Shown: positions 43,193-52,700 of the stretch, one piece after another
Layout of the letters: every line of letters begins with the position of its first letter
Numbering within the stretch: position 1 is the stretch's first letter
DNA from: an uncultured Clostridia bacterium
GTDB lineage: Bacteria > Bacillota > Clostridia > Oscillospirales > Ruminococcaceae
Reading direction: 5' to 3'
Length of the DNA: 64,000 nt
NCBI GenBank assembly: GCA_947089135.1
Contig: CAMUJF010000004.1
Span: forward strand, 62,001-126,000
The notes under the pieces: model-generated
What the model saw: only the letters and a program-made list of their open reading frames with translations
The model's database searches: none
What the model was told of the DNA's origin: nothing
Position numbers and translations under genes: made by a program

Positions 43193-45640
43193 TCAGAAAT
43201 CGCTGATAACGTTGCTCACATCTATAATAATAGTTATCGAGCCGTCGCCGAGGATAGAGCAGCCGCTCATACCGTACTGCTTAATGTTGTAATTTCCGAG
43301 AAGCGCAGGGAAAGGCTTGAGCACTACCTGCTGCTCGCCGATAAGCTCATCGGCAAAAATGCACGCGCTCTTTCCGTCCGTCTCCACCAAAATGACAATG
43401 CCGTCAAATATGTTCTCGGTATTGGGTTTAAGGTCGTAGAGCTGATACAGTCTGATAAGAGGGTAGCACTCGCCGTAGACCATTACCATTTCCTTACCTG
43501 TTGTATCCTTTACGAGTTGGTTAGGCTGAACCTTGAAGGAGTTCCGGATAGAGTTTATGGGAATTGTGAAGATCGAATTGCCGACGGATATTTCCATGCC
43601 GTCCACGATAGACAGGGACAGAGGGATCTTGATAACGAAGTTGGAGCCCTGACCGAATTTGGAGTCAACAGAAACGCTTCCGCCGATCTTTTCGATGTTC
43701 TTTTTAACAACGTCCATGCCCACGCCTCTGCCCGAGTATTCAGTTACCTGCTCGTTTGTGGAGAAGCCGGGGAGCATTATCATATTGAGTATTTCCTTTT
43801 CGGAATACTCATTTGCGGGTTTGGTAAGGATACCGTTTCTTTCAGCCTTGGCAAGAACCTTTTCGGGGTCGATGCCCTGACCGTCGTCGGCGATAACGAT
43901 GATTACCTCTCCCGACGCGTTGTAGGCGGAAAGCGTGATCTTGCCCTTGGGAGACTTGCCCGCCGCTATTCTGTCTTCAACATTTTCCTCTATACCATGG
44001 TCCATGGAGTTTCTTACCATGTGCATAAGGGGGTCGTTGAGCTGGTCGATAATGGACTTGTCTACCTCTGTGTCTTCGCCCTCGAAAATGAGTTCAACGT
44101 CCTTGCCCAGCTTTACCTTCATATCGCGGACGATACGGGTCATTTTATTGAACGCGCCCGAAATGGGAACCATTCGCATGGACATTACAGCGTCCTGAAG
44201 TTCGCCGTTGAGTTTTCTGAGCTGTCTTGCGGATTTCTGGAAGTTATCAAGCTTCAGACCCTTGAGGTCGGGATTGGAGGTTACCATAGCCTCAGTAATA
44301 ACTATCTCTCCTACAAGATCAAGGAGCACGTCAAGCTTGTTGAGGTTTACGGAAATAAGGGACTGCTTCACGCCGCCCTTTGCCGCGCCTGCTGCGCCGT
44401 TGTCGGCAGCGGGCTTGGGAGCCTCTTTCTTTGCCGCGGGCTTCGGAGCTTCGGCTTTCTTTGCGGGCGCAGGCTGCGAAGTCTGTGCTGTCTGAGCGGG
44501 CTGAGGAGCCTGAGCAGCCTGAGCGGGCTGTGCCGGTGCGGCTTCCTTTGGAGCTGCCTCTACCACATATGATTTAACGCTTGGAGTACCCTCTATAACC
44601 TGCAAAACCATTTGAGGCTTATCGGATTTAAAGTGTACGACAAAGCCCTCTTCGACAATGAGCCTTGAAGTCTCGGCATTGTCCTCGATATCTTCAGGTT
44701 CAAAAGTAACGTTCTCGCACACGTCCCTGACGTTGTTTACCACCAGCAGAGCGCGGAGATTCTCCATTTTGCAGTCGTCGTCAAAGTGTACCCTGACTGT
44801 GGTTACAGCGTCGGCAGGTGAAGCAGCAGCCTCTGACCCGCGCTCAATGACCTCGCAGCTCTTAACGTTTGCCGTAGTACGGATAGTTTCCATGATACTG
44901 TCGGTGGACGAACCGGAAGCCGGGCGGAACTTAACGAGAAAACCATCATTGATAATAGTCTTGGCGGTGTCGCCGTTGTTTTCGATGTCGTCAGGTATGT
45001 ATTCAAGCTCTGCGCAGCTTTCGGATATTCTGTTGATGACCAGAAGAGCGCGCAGGTTTTCCATTTTGCAGTCGTCCTCGAAGAAAACCTTTACTGTTGT
45101 AAGACCCGAGCCCGACACGGGAGCGGCTGCGGCTGCGGGAGCAGACGGAGCGGCGGCAGGCGCAGGTGCAGCTGCTTCAAGAGAAGCGGCGGGAGCCTCG
45201 GCAGCAGCCGCTCCGTCCGCAGGCGCCGCGCCTTTAAGAACTGCGGCGAAGTCTTCGATCTTTGTCATTTGTTCGGTAAAATCTGTAGGAGTATATTCGT
45301 CCTCCTGAAGATTTTCGATTTCCGCCTTTAAGAGGTCTGAGGCGCTGAAAATGATATCATACAGCGTTTCCATTGAAGAAATAACAGGGTGATCCTCACG
45401 GATAATGTAGAACATATCCTCGATAGCGTGAGCGAGCTTAGACATATTTTCGAGTCCCATCATGGCGGAGGAGCCCTTAATAGTATGCATGGTACGGAAT
45501 ATCTCGTTGATATCCTCCTCGGCAAAGCTGCTCTCGTTTTCAGTTTTCATCAGAATTTGGTCCAGCTGTTCAAGAAGCGACGTAGTCTCGAAGACGTACA
45601 TATCCGCCATTGCTTCCATTCCCGCTTCAAATTTTGCCAT
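43193..45640 (-). CDS. cheA: Chemotaxis histidine kinase CheA
   Basis: 815 residues, longer than the usual ~670. P1 (residues 1-~135) has the phosphorylated His in FRTMHTIKGSSAMMG. Two related P2-like domains follow at roughly 180-262 and 275-358; both contain DDCKMENLRALLV. Ala/Pro-rich linkers flank them. P3 dimerisation, P4 ATPase (HMVRNSMDHGIE; VIADDGQGIDPE; YSGRGVGMDVVK) and the CheW-like P5 complete the kinase. It is the first gene of the che operon; the promoter and structured leader are given separately. Confidence 0.96.
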   Translation of the reverse strand: MAKFEAGMEAMADMYVFETTSLLEQLDQILMKTENESSFAEEDINEIFRTMHTIKGSSAMMGLENMSKLAHAIEDMFYIIREDHPVISSMETLYDIIFSASDLLKAEIENLQEDEYTPTDFTEQMTKIEDFAAVLKGAAPADGAAAAEAPAASLEAAAPAPAAAPSAPAAAAAPVSGSGLTTVKVFFEDDCKMENLRALLVINRISESCAELEYIPDDIENNGDTAKTIINDGFLVKFRPASGSSTDSIMETIRTTANVKSCEVIERGSEAAASPADAVTTVRVHFDDDCKMENLRALLVVNNVRDVCENVTFEPEDIEDNAETSRLIVEEGFVVHFKSDKPQMVLQVIEGTPSVKSYVVEAAPKEAAPAQPAQAAQAPQPAQTAQTSQPAPAKKAEAPKPAAKKEAPKPAADNGAAGAAKGGVKQSLISVNLNKLDVLLDLVGEIVITEAMVTSNPDLKGLKLDNFQKSARQLRKLNGELQDAVMSMRMVPISGAFNKMTRIVRDMKVKLGKDVELIFEGEDTEVDKSIIDQLNDPLMHMVRNSMDHGIEENVEDRIAAGKSPKGKITLSAYNASGEVIIVIADDGQGIDPEKVLAKAERNGILTKPANEYSEKEILNMIMLPGFSTNEQVTEYSGRGVGMDVVKKNIEKIGGSVSVDSKFGQGSNFVIKIPLSLSIVDGMEISVGNSIFTIPINSIRNSFKVQPNQLVKDTTGKEMVMVYGECYPLIRLYQLYDLKPNTENIFDGIVILVETDGKSACIFADELIGEQQVVLKPFPALLGNYNIKQYGMSGCSILGDGSITIIIDVSNVISDF

Positions 45641-45681
45641 AAAAACACCTACCTATCAGTTTATCCCCTTACAGGGTTTGA

Positions 45682-45772
45682 TGCAGCATCCGCTGTGTGC
45701 TGTTTTATGCTGTGCGGAATCTGTGCTCATGACTTTGCCGCGGCACAAGTACTTTAGCTGTAAAATGCTGCA
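45682..45772 (-). ncRNA. Candidate structured leader RNA of cheA
   Basis: The leader from the promoter to cheA is about 160 bases. An 8-bp perfect closing helix TGCAGCAT/ATGCTGCA (45765-45772 with 45682-45689) encloses ~75 bases containing TGTGC/GCACA and TCCGC/GCGGA stems and the string GCCGCGGCAAAGTCATGAG. A closed multi-helix domain in a long leader is riboswitch-like. It does not match the cyclic-di-GMP or other consensus I can recall. Existence of the helices is seen; function is inference. Confidence 0.4.
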
Positions 45773-45803
45773 ACACGCCATAATATTCTATACTATATTT
45801 TTA

Positions 45804-45832
45804 ATTATACTATAAAAAACTCTTTACTTCAA
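45804..45832 (-). promoter_or_regulatory. Promoter of the che operon
   Basis: TTGAAG (45827-45832) and TATAAT (45804-45809) with 17-base spacing on the minus strand, about 165 bases from the cheA start. Confidence 0.65.
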
Positions 45833-45953
45833 GACAAAAATGTAATATAATAAGAATAAAGCGGAAAAATTTTTAGGTGAATTTTCGTTCATTTTTAACA
45901 AAATAGCACAAAAAAATGTAAAAAGCCAACAGATTGATCGGTTTTTAATATTT

Positions 45954-45970
45954 TTGGAATATAATTCCAA
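45954..45970 (+). promoter_or_regulatory. Palindrome over the -10 box of the FliK-like gene
   Basis: TTGGAAT-ATA-ATTCCAA is a perfect inverted repeat that contains TATAAT (45960-45965). A repressor bound here would occlude the promoter. No good -35 is seen, so an activator or alternative sigma factor is also possible. Confidence 0.45.
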
Positions 45971-46007
45971 CAGATTTTATGGTAAATTCCGGAAAGGAAT
46001 GGCTTGT

Positions 46008-47915
46008 ATGTCAGACTTGTTAAGAGTAACCACTCCCGTCGCGCCGAAAGACTATAACCTGAACACCAGTATAAAACCCCAGGCTCCCGAACAGGTTTTC
46101 GATCTGGGCAACGTTGACTATATCAACAAGACAAACACCCGCGACGAACAGCTCGGCGAACAGAATCTGAAGGATCAGGCAGGTACGGGACTGCCCAAGC
46201 TTCAGACTGCCATATCAAAGGATCCCGCCCTTGCAGCTGTATTGCTGAAAGGCGTTCTCGGTTCGGGTACGCTTTCCGCTCTCGGCGCGGCGGGAAACGC
46301 GGAACTTCTTAACAAGGTAACAGAGTTCGCCAACGAGATACTCCTCGCCCCCGACGAGCTGACCGACGATATTATCCGCCAGCAGGACGAGGCGACTATG
46401 TTCAGCGGAGAGCTTTGGGGAGCTTTAAAGGAAATGATCGCAGGACTTGCGGGTTCTCCCGCCTCGGAGGAAGTGAGCCTTGCGGTTATGGACTTTCTCA
46501 AAGCGGCAGCGTCGTCCGTTGCGCGGGACGATATCATAGCTTCAATATCCTCCTCCCTCAGATACCTTGCGGGAGAAACCGCCCAGAGCCGCGAGATCGT
46601 AGATATGCTTTTGCAGACAGCCGACAAGCTTTCCGCTGAAAACTTCGGCACGGTAAAAAACGACATTCTCGCACTTGTGAGCTATCTTGAAAAAAGCCTG
46701 CTGCTGAACGACCGCACCCAAAACCTGCTGTCACTTATCACATATAATCTTTCACGGTTCAACGGCGATCCCTCCGCTCTGGGGGACAGCTTCCAGGCGG
46801 TGCTGAATATGGCTCCCGATGCGGAGACTGCCGACAAGCTGAATATGCTGTTCACAAAATTTGTGGAAAGCGCAAGACTTCCCGCTGATATAAAGCTTGC
46901 CGCGCTCAGGGATAACCCGTCCGCTTCCGCGCAGATGTCCATGACTATGCTTACCGAAAGACTTGCGGACGCGATAAACGCGAGTCTGGAAAAGATTACC
47001 CCCGAACAGCTTTCGGAAAATCTCAGCAAGCTTGCCGAGGAGCTTAACATACCGCAGGAGACTGCGGAGCATACATCAAATGCGGAAGAGTCTGCCGCGG
47101 GAACGGACAGAGCTATGGATACTCAAAACGCCGCGGAAGCCGCGCCTAAAGAAGCCTTTTCAGTAAAAGATGGAACGGCTCTTCTGAAAAAAATGCTTTC
47201 TCCCCTTGTGTCCGACAATATGAAAGGCGGACTCAATACTCTTATGCGGGACTTTGAAAAGACCCGCGACCTGAACAGTCTGATCGACAGACTCAGCGTA
47301 ATAGTAAACCGCGCCGAAAATCTTGACAAAAAAATAGTTCTCGCTCAGGGAATAAATCTTGTTCTTTCCGAAATGGCTATGGCGCAGGGCATACAGTACC
47401 GTCCGCCCACAACAATGGAGAATATGCTGGATTTCCTTATAAAGAATATCAACGACCCGTCGCTTAAATCCCTTTCGGATATGAGCAGACCCGATATGAT
47501 ACAGGGGCTTCTCAGCGCGCCCGGCGTGTTCACGCCACTGCTGCATTTCCTCGTACCGATGAATATGGATGGAATGAAAGCCTTCGGCGAGCTTTGGGCA
47601 GACCCCGACGCAGACCGCGACCCGGAAACCGGAGAGTCGGATAATCATCTTTTTCTGTGCTTTGAGATAGAGGACGCGGGGTACTTTGAACTTGAGGTGT
47701 ACGCAAGAGGGAAGTCGGTGAACGCGGCTCTTATGTGTCCCGCGGGAACGGAAAGAAGCTATCTCCCCATTAAGGAAATGCTTCCCGATCTGGCGGCTGC
47801 CTGCGGCTACAGCGCGGAAAAGGTAATGATACAGCCGCTGAAGCGAAAACGCGATCTTACGAACATATTCCCCAAGCTGAACGAAAGGAGGACCGGTCTG
47901 AATGTCAGGATATAA
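46008..47915 (+). CDS. FliK-like (YlqG-type) protein of unknown function
   Basis: 635 residues from the ATG at 46008 (GGAAAGGA upstream; an ATG three codons earlier is too close to it). The first ~500 residues are almost wholly helical. The last ~110 (HLFLCFEIEDAGYFELEVYA) resemble the C-terminal domain of flagellar hook-length control proteins. The next gene is an FlhB-like small protein overlapping by 14 bases, the same pairing as ylqG-ylqH in Bacillus. The function in that pair is not established; a link to flagellar export is inferred. Confidence 0.75.
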   Translation: MSDLLRVTTPVAPKDYNLNTSIKPQAPEQVFDLGNVDYINKTNTRDEQLGEQNLKDQAGTGLPKLQTAISKDPALAAVLLKGVLGSGTLSALGAAGNAELLNKVTEFANEILLAPDELTDDIIRQQDEATMFSGELWGALKEMIAGLAGSPASEEVSLAVMDFLKAAASSVARDDIIASISSSLRYLAGETAQSREIVDMLLQTADKLSAENFGTVKNDILALVSYLEKSLLLNDRTQNLLSLITYNLSRFNGDPSALGDSFQAVLNMAPDAETADKLNMLFTKFVESARLPADIKLAALRDNPSASAQMSMTMLTERLADAINASLEKITPEQLSENLSKLAEELNIPQETAEHTSNAEESAAGTDRAMDTQNAAEAAPKEAFSVKDGTALLKKMLSPLVSDNMKGGLNTLMRDFEKTRDLNSLIDRLSVIVNRAENLDKKIVLAQGINLVLSEMAMAQGIQYRPPTTMENMLDFLIKNINDPSLKSLSDMSRPDMIQGLLSAPGVFTPLLHFLVPMNMDGMKAFGELWADPDADRDPETGESDNHLFLCFEIEDAGYFELEVYARGKSVNAALMCPAGTERSYLPIKEMLPDLAAACGYSAEKVMIQPLKRKRDLTNIFPKLNERRTGLNVRI

Positions 47916-48192
47916 AGGAAAAAAACCCAGCAATTCCGCTGTTGCGCTCAGATACAATCCCGATAAGGACTACACTCCAATAGTTGTGGCTTCGGGACAC
48001 GGTCATGTCGCCGAAAAGATAATCAATCTTGCCGACGAAAACGGCGTGCCTATCTATCGGGACGATTCCGCAACCGCGCTTCTTACCATGCTGAACGTTG
48101 GACAGGGGATACCCCCGGATCTTTACCAGCTTGTGGCGGGTATTTATGTGCAGGTAATGCGCATTGCAAAGGAAAATAAAGGTAAACAGTAA
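47902..48192 (+). CDS. FlhB-like (EscU/YscU family) small protein
   Basis: 96 residues homologous to the cytoplasmic C-terminal part of the export-gate protein FlhB, without its membrane domain: AVALRYNPDKDYTPIVVASG, AEKIINLADENGVPIYRDD and GQGIPPDLYQLVAGI. The NPTH autocleavage motif of true FlhB is replaced by NPDK, so it would not self-cleave. Such YlqH-type proteins occur apart from the flagellar operon. Its start lies inside the FliK-like gene with AGGAGG upstream. Confidence 0.88.
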   Translation: MSGYKGKKPSNSAVALRYNPDKDYTPIVVASGHGHVAEKIINLADENGVPIYRDDSATALLTMLNVGQGIPPDLYQLVAGIYVQVMRIAKENKGKQ

Positions 48193-48205
48193 ATAGCTGT
48201 AAATC

Positions 48206-48240
48206 ATATCCCCGAATGAGATTGTTTCATTCGGGGATAT
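48206..48240. terminator. Convergent hairpin between the FlhB-like gene and GH5
   Basis: A 14-bp perfect inverted repeat ATATCCCCGAATGA/TCATTCGGGGATAT with a seven-base loop. A T run is lacking, but the position between convergent genes suggests termination. Confidence 0.65.
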
Positions 48241-48268
48241 ACTATATAATAAGATGTTTTAAATTATA

Positions 48269-49456
48269 TTATTCGAGACCTTTCATAAGTCCCTCAACAA
48301 TGAGAGGGAACTTCCATGTGCAGGTCGCGCGGTCAAGGATACCGAAGTTTTCGCCCGTACCCGTAAACGCGCCGTTATCCCACCAAAGACAGGGAACTCC
48401 GATCTCCTTTGCCTTGCTTATATAGAAAGTCGCCCATTCGGCGCGGGTCTCCTCGTTTGCCTTGGCTCTTGCGCCGAACTCGCCTATGATAACGGGAGTG
48501 CCTTTGTCAATAAAATTCGTTTTCAGGGAATTCATAAGATAAATAATATCGTTTGCCGAAGGATCGTCGGGAGAGAAATCTCTTGCCAGAAGATCGTCGC
48601 TGAGAGCAAACGCGTAAGGGGTGTAGGCGTGAATGGATACTATTATTTTATCGTCGCCCTCAGGAATCTTGACCGCTTTCATAGCCTGTTCCGAAGAGCT
48701 TGCCGCATAGGAAGGTATCATCAGATGCCGCTTTTCGTTGTTTCCGCCCAGCTCTCTTACGGCGGACACAAACGCTGCGTTTAAGTTGTTTACGACCTCG
48801 TGTCCCTCGTCGTCGCCGCCGTTCCATTCAAGCGGAGTATTTCTCTTGCGGGGTTCGTTGAGCCCCTCAAAAATAAGCTTTTCGTCGTAGCCCGCAAAGC
48901 GTGTTCCTATCTGGGTCCAAAGCGCTTTAAGCTTTTCCGTTGCAGCCGCTTCGTTGTCGTAGTACGGGTCGTACCAGCCCTCATGATGAGCGTTGAGGAT
49001 AACGAACATATCCTGCGAGTAAGCGTAGTCCACTACTTCCTGAACGCGGTTCATCCAAGCCTCGTCAACCACGTTGTTCTCGTCCATGTGGATTCTCCAT
49101 GTGGTGGGTATTCTTATAATGTTGAAGCCCGCGTCCTTGACGGCGGTTATCATTTCCTTGGTGGTAACGATGTTTCCCCAACTTGTCTCGCTGTCCAATC
49201 CGCTGCCGCCTTCGGAATCGAGTGTGTTTCCGAGGCTCCAGCCGATCTTGATCTCCTTTACAAGCTCCGCGGAGGAAATGTCGCGGATCTCATCGTTTAC
49301 GGTGTTCACAGCAGCGGGCTGCTCCTGAGCCTGAGAGCCGCCGTCCTGAGGATCTCCGTTTCCGGTATTTTCTTTATTTCCGCAGCCTGAAAGCGATAAC
49401 AGCAGGCACGAAGCTATGGCTGCCGAGCATATTTTTTTTAATGTTTTGTTTTTCAC
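48269..49456 (-). CDS. Glycoside hydrolase family 5 endoglucanase-like lipoprotein
   Basis: 395 residues from a GTG start with GGAGG nine bases upstream. The lipoprotein signal (ASCLLLSLSGCG) and an acidic Gly/Gln-rich linker place it on the cell surface. The GH5 barrel has IRIPTTWRIHMDE, ILNAHHEGW, the acid/base Glu in IFEGLNEPRKR and the nucleophile Glu in VIIGEFGARA. It likely cuts beta-1,4-glucan or a related polysaccharide. No carbohydrate-binding module or dockerin is attached. Confidence 0.93.
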   Translation of the reverse strand: MKNKTLKKICSAAIASCLLLSLSGCGNKENTGNGDPQDGGSQAQEQPAAVNTVNDEIRDISSAELVKEIKIGWSLGNTLDSEGGSGLDSETSWGNIVTTKEMITAVKDAGFNIIRIPTTWRIHMDENNVVDEAWMNRVQEVVDYAYSQDMFVILNAHHEGWYDPYYDNEAAATEKLKALWTQIGTRFAGYDEKLIFEGLNEPRKRNTPLEWNGGDDEGHEVVNNLNAAFVSAVRELGGNNEKRHLMIPSYAASSSEQAMKAVKIPEGDDKIIVSIHAYTPYAFALSDDLLARDFSPDDPSANDIIYLMNSLKTNFIDKGTPVIIGEFGARAKANEETRAEWATFYISKAKEIGVPCLWWDNGAFTGTGENFGILDRATCTWKFPLIVEGLMKGLE

Positions 49457-49487
49457 TTATAATTACCTCCGTTAAAATATTTTATTA

Positions 49488-49516
49488 ATTTTATCATATC
49501 GCCTGAACATTTTCAA
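49488..49516 (-). promoter_or_regulatory. Promoter of the GH5 gene
   Basis: TTGAAA (49511-49516) and TAAAAT (49488-49493) with 17-base spacing on the minus strand. Confidence 0.65.
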
Positions 49517-49595
49517 CGCATTTTTGTTAATAATTTATGTTTTCTGCTGTATCGGAGATATTTCGCTTATAAACATGAATTTTCCTTTTCCTCGG

Positions 49596-49625
49596 TTGAC
49601 ATACCGCTTGTTTATATTGTATAAT
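49596..49625 (+). promoter_or_regulatory. Promoter of the hybrid kinase gene
   Basis: TTGACA (49596-49601) and TATAAT (49620-49625) with 18-base spacing, 86 bases before the start codon. Confidence 0.75.
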
Positions 49626-49710
49626 TAATGTATAAGTTATAGTTAGTATATCGTCTGACCCCAAAGGACGTTGTTACAATAGTGCGAATTTACTTGAGAG
49701 GAGCAGCGTA

Positions 49711-52700
49711 ATGAACCGTACCTATGACGGAGCGTCGGCTTTCGGAGGCAAAACATTACTGAAAGCCTTGGAAAACACCGCCATTCACTACTTCAGCTAT
49801 GATGTGCGCAGCGGAACAGCCGAAATACCGCCGAGAACCTGTAAAAGATTTAAATGCGGTCCCCTGTACAGCAATATGCCGTATTCATTTTCGGAGGACT
49901 TTGTCCTTGAAAGCGACATTCCCGCATTCAACAAGCTGTACTTTGATATAAACGGCGGAGCGGAATCCTCCGACGCAATGTTCAGGAACAAGAGCGGAAA
50001 CAACTGGTGCCATGCTACCCTTACTACTGTGGAACGGGACGAAAACGGAGTTCCCGTCCGCGCTGTCGGCATCATAGAGGATCTTTCATCTGTCAAGCGG
50101 AGGGAACTGCGCTATTCCAAATGGATAGACGCGCTTGGCGAGCTGTATCCTGTCCGCTGCTGTATTGATATGACGACCAATATCTATACTGTGATCGAGG
50201 GCGGACTCGTCTCAAGGGGACATATTTCCGACTGCGGCGACGCTGAAAACGCAATGAGGCGTTATGCTGAAAGCTGCGTCTTCGAGGAAGACCGTTCCGA
50301 ATTCATGAACAAATTCAGCGCAGACTATATCCGCTCTCATCTTAACAGCGAAACCCGGAGCTTCAGTTATGAGTTCCGTCAGCTTAACAATTCCGGTCTG
50401 TATAACTGGATGCGGGGCACGGCGGTGCTTGTGGACACTCTTCCCGACGGCTCTGTGCATAACGTTCTGTACACGGCTCAGTATATCGACGAAGAAAAGC
50501 AGGAAAAGGTGCTGCTGGAATCCTCCCTCAGCCTTATGCGGGACACCTACTACCGTATCGGCTGCATCGACCTGAACAAGAACTCCATGCACACGATCAC
50601 CATTTCGGAGACCGAAAAGAGCGACGTGCCTCTGTTCAAGGAGGACTTTGATTCCCAGATACGCAGTTTTGCCGAGGATTACGTTCTTCCGGAATACAGG
50701 GAAAAATTCCTGAACATAATGCTTCCCGTCAGAATGAAAACCATTTTTGACATGGGTTCGGACTACATAGATATAGCCTACCGCAGGCTTGAAAACGGCG
50801 AGCCCAAATGGGTGCGCACCGAGCTTATACCCCTACAGGGGTACTCTCCGCAGAACAGGCTCGTTATGTGGTACGTTAAAAATATTTCTCACGAAAAAGC
50901 CGCGGAGGAAAAGCTTTCCAAAACTCTGCTCCAGGTAAATACCGACATAAATTTGCAGCTTGAAACGATCCTGAGCGGTATTTCGGGAGGCTTTAAGATA
51001 AGCCGCGGCGATGAGAAGTTTACTTACACCTATATAAGCGAGTCGGCTGCGGCGCTGTTCGGCTACTCTGTGGAGGAATTTGCCGATATCTCTCACAACA
51101 GCGCCTCCGCCATTGTTTACCCTCCCGACCTTGAAGATACTCTTAAAGCTTTGGAGGACGACCTCAGCCGAGGCAGCGTTTACTCCGTAAAGTACCGCGT
51201 TAAGTGCAGGGACGGCAGTATAAAATGGATAGTGGACAGCGGAAAAAAAGTTACGGAAGAGGACGGAAATACGCTGTTTTACAGCTTCTACAACGACGTT
51301 ACCGAGCTTGAGGAACGCAGTATGGAGCTTAGAAAATCCCTTACAATGATAAGCCATATGATGCGCTCCCTCGACTGCGGAATATTTGCGTACCGTCTGC
51401 CGAGGCGGGAAATACTTCTTCTTAACGACAAAGCCAAGTTACTGTTTGGCTGGAGCGGCAACGACACAGATATAAACATGAACAGTATCATGCGGGAGCA
51501 TATCCTGTCCGAAGATATAGCCGCCATGTCCAACGCTGTGAAGGGTATGAAGAAACCGGGAGACGAAGCGTCATACGAGTTCCGTATAAAGCACGATGAC
51601 GGAACGATTTGCAGAGTACAGACAAATTCCCGTATGCTGGAATTTGACGATGGCAGCAGATTTATTTTAAGCGCCATGCTCGACATTACCGAGACATACG
51701 AGCTTAACGAGATAATCAAGGAGGAGAGAGGCCAATACCGCGACGCGCTGCTCACCAACTGCGAATACGCTTACTCTTTCGACCTTACCGACGGTATTAT
51801 CACCAACGAGTACGTTACAAAGCACGGCATAAATCCGTTCAGAAAATTCAATATAAATATCCCCGTTACATTTGACGGATTTATAAGCAAATGGCTTGAA
51901 GAAGCCAAACCGCAGTTTCTCGACGAGGAAATGGTGAACGAACTCAGCCGCGAGGCAATGCTGAAAAAATACAATTCCGGAGAGAGAAGCGGAGAGGTGG
52001 AATACTACAGCAGTCTGACCGATTCCTACACACGCGTGACTTCGCTTTTGTCGCTAAGCGAGAGAAACGGTCATATCATGGCAGTTATAGTCGGCACCGA
52101 TACCACGAAGAGCCGACAGTCGGAGGAGAACGCAAAGCACGCTCTTATGGACGCATACGAAGCTGCAAGACAGGCAAACTCAGCAAAATCGGACTTCCTG
52201 TCGAGAATGAGCCATGATATCCGTACGCCCATAAACGCCATTATCGGTATGACCGCCATTGCGGGAACTCACCTTGACGACACGGAGAGGGTCTCCGACT
52301 GTCTGAACAAGATAACGGTATCCTCGGGACACCTGCTTTCGCTTATCAACGAAGTTCTGGATATGTCAAAGATAGAGTCGGGCAAGGTCGACCTCAACGA
52401 AGAGGAGTTCAATCTTTCCGACCTGGTGGACGCTCTTATCTCAATGGTGCGTCCTCAGATAAAGGCGAAAAATCAAAATTTAAAGGTATGCATACGGAAC
52501 GTGGTGCACGAAAAGGTCATCGGAGACAAGCTGCGTATACAGCAGTCCTTCCTGAACCTTGCGAGCAATGCGGTCAAGTATACTCCAGAAGGCGGAAACA
52601 TAAAGATCAGCATTTCCGAGACTACACGTGAAAACGAAAGAGCGGGAAGATATGAATTTATTTTCGAGGACGACGGCATAGGAATGTCCCCCGAATTTGT

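Noticed and set aside
43094..44572. Long plus-strand open frame within cheA
   Set aside because: It is a mirror of the cheA coding frame, without ribosome site or domain pattern.
45682..45772. Cyclic-di-GMP (GEMM) riboswitch before cheA
   Set aside because: The GCAAAG string is suggestive and a motility gene follows, but the GAAA tetraloop, its receptor and the conserved GACGCAAAGCC block are missing, so only an unclassified leader is claimed.
48269..49456. Dockerin or carbohydrate-binding module on the GH5 enzyme
   Set aside because: After the lipobox and linker the catalytic domain reaches the C-terminus, leaving no room for a further module.
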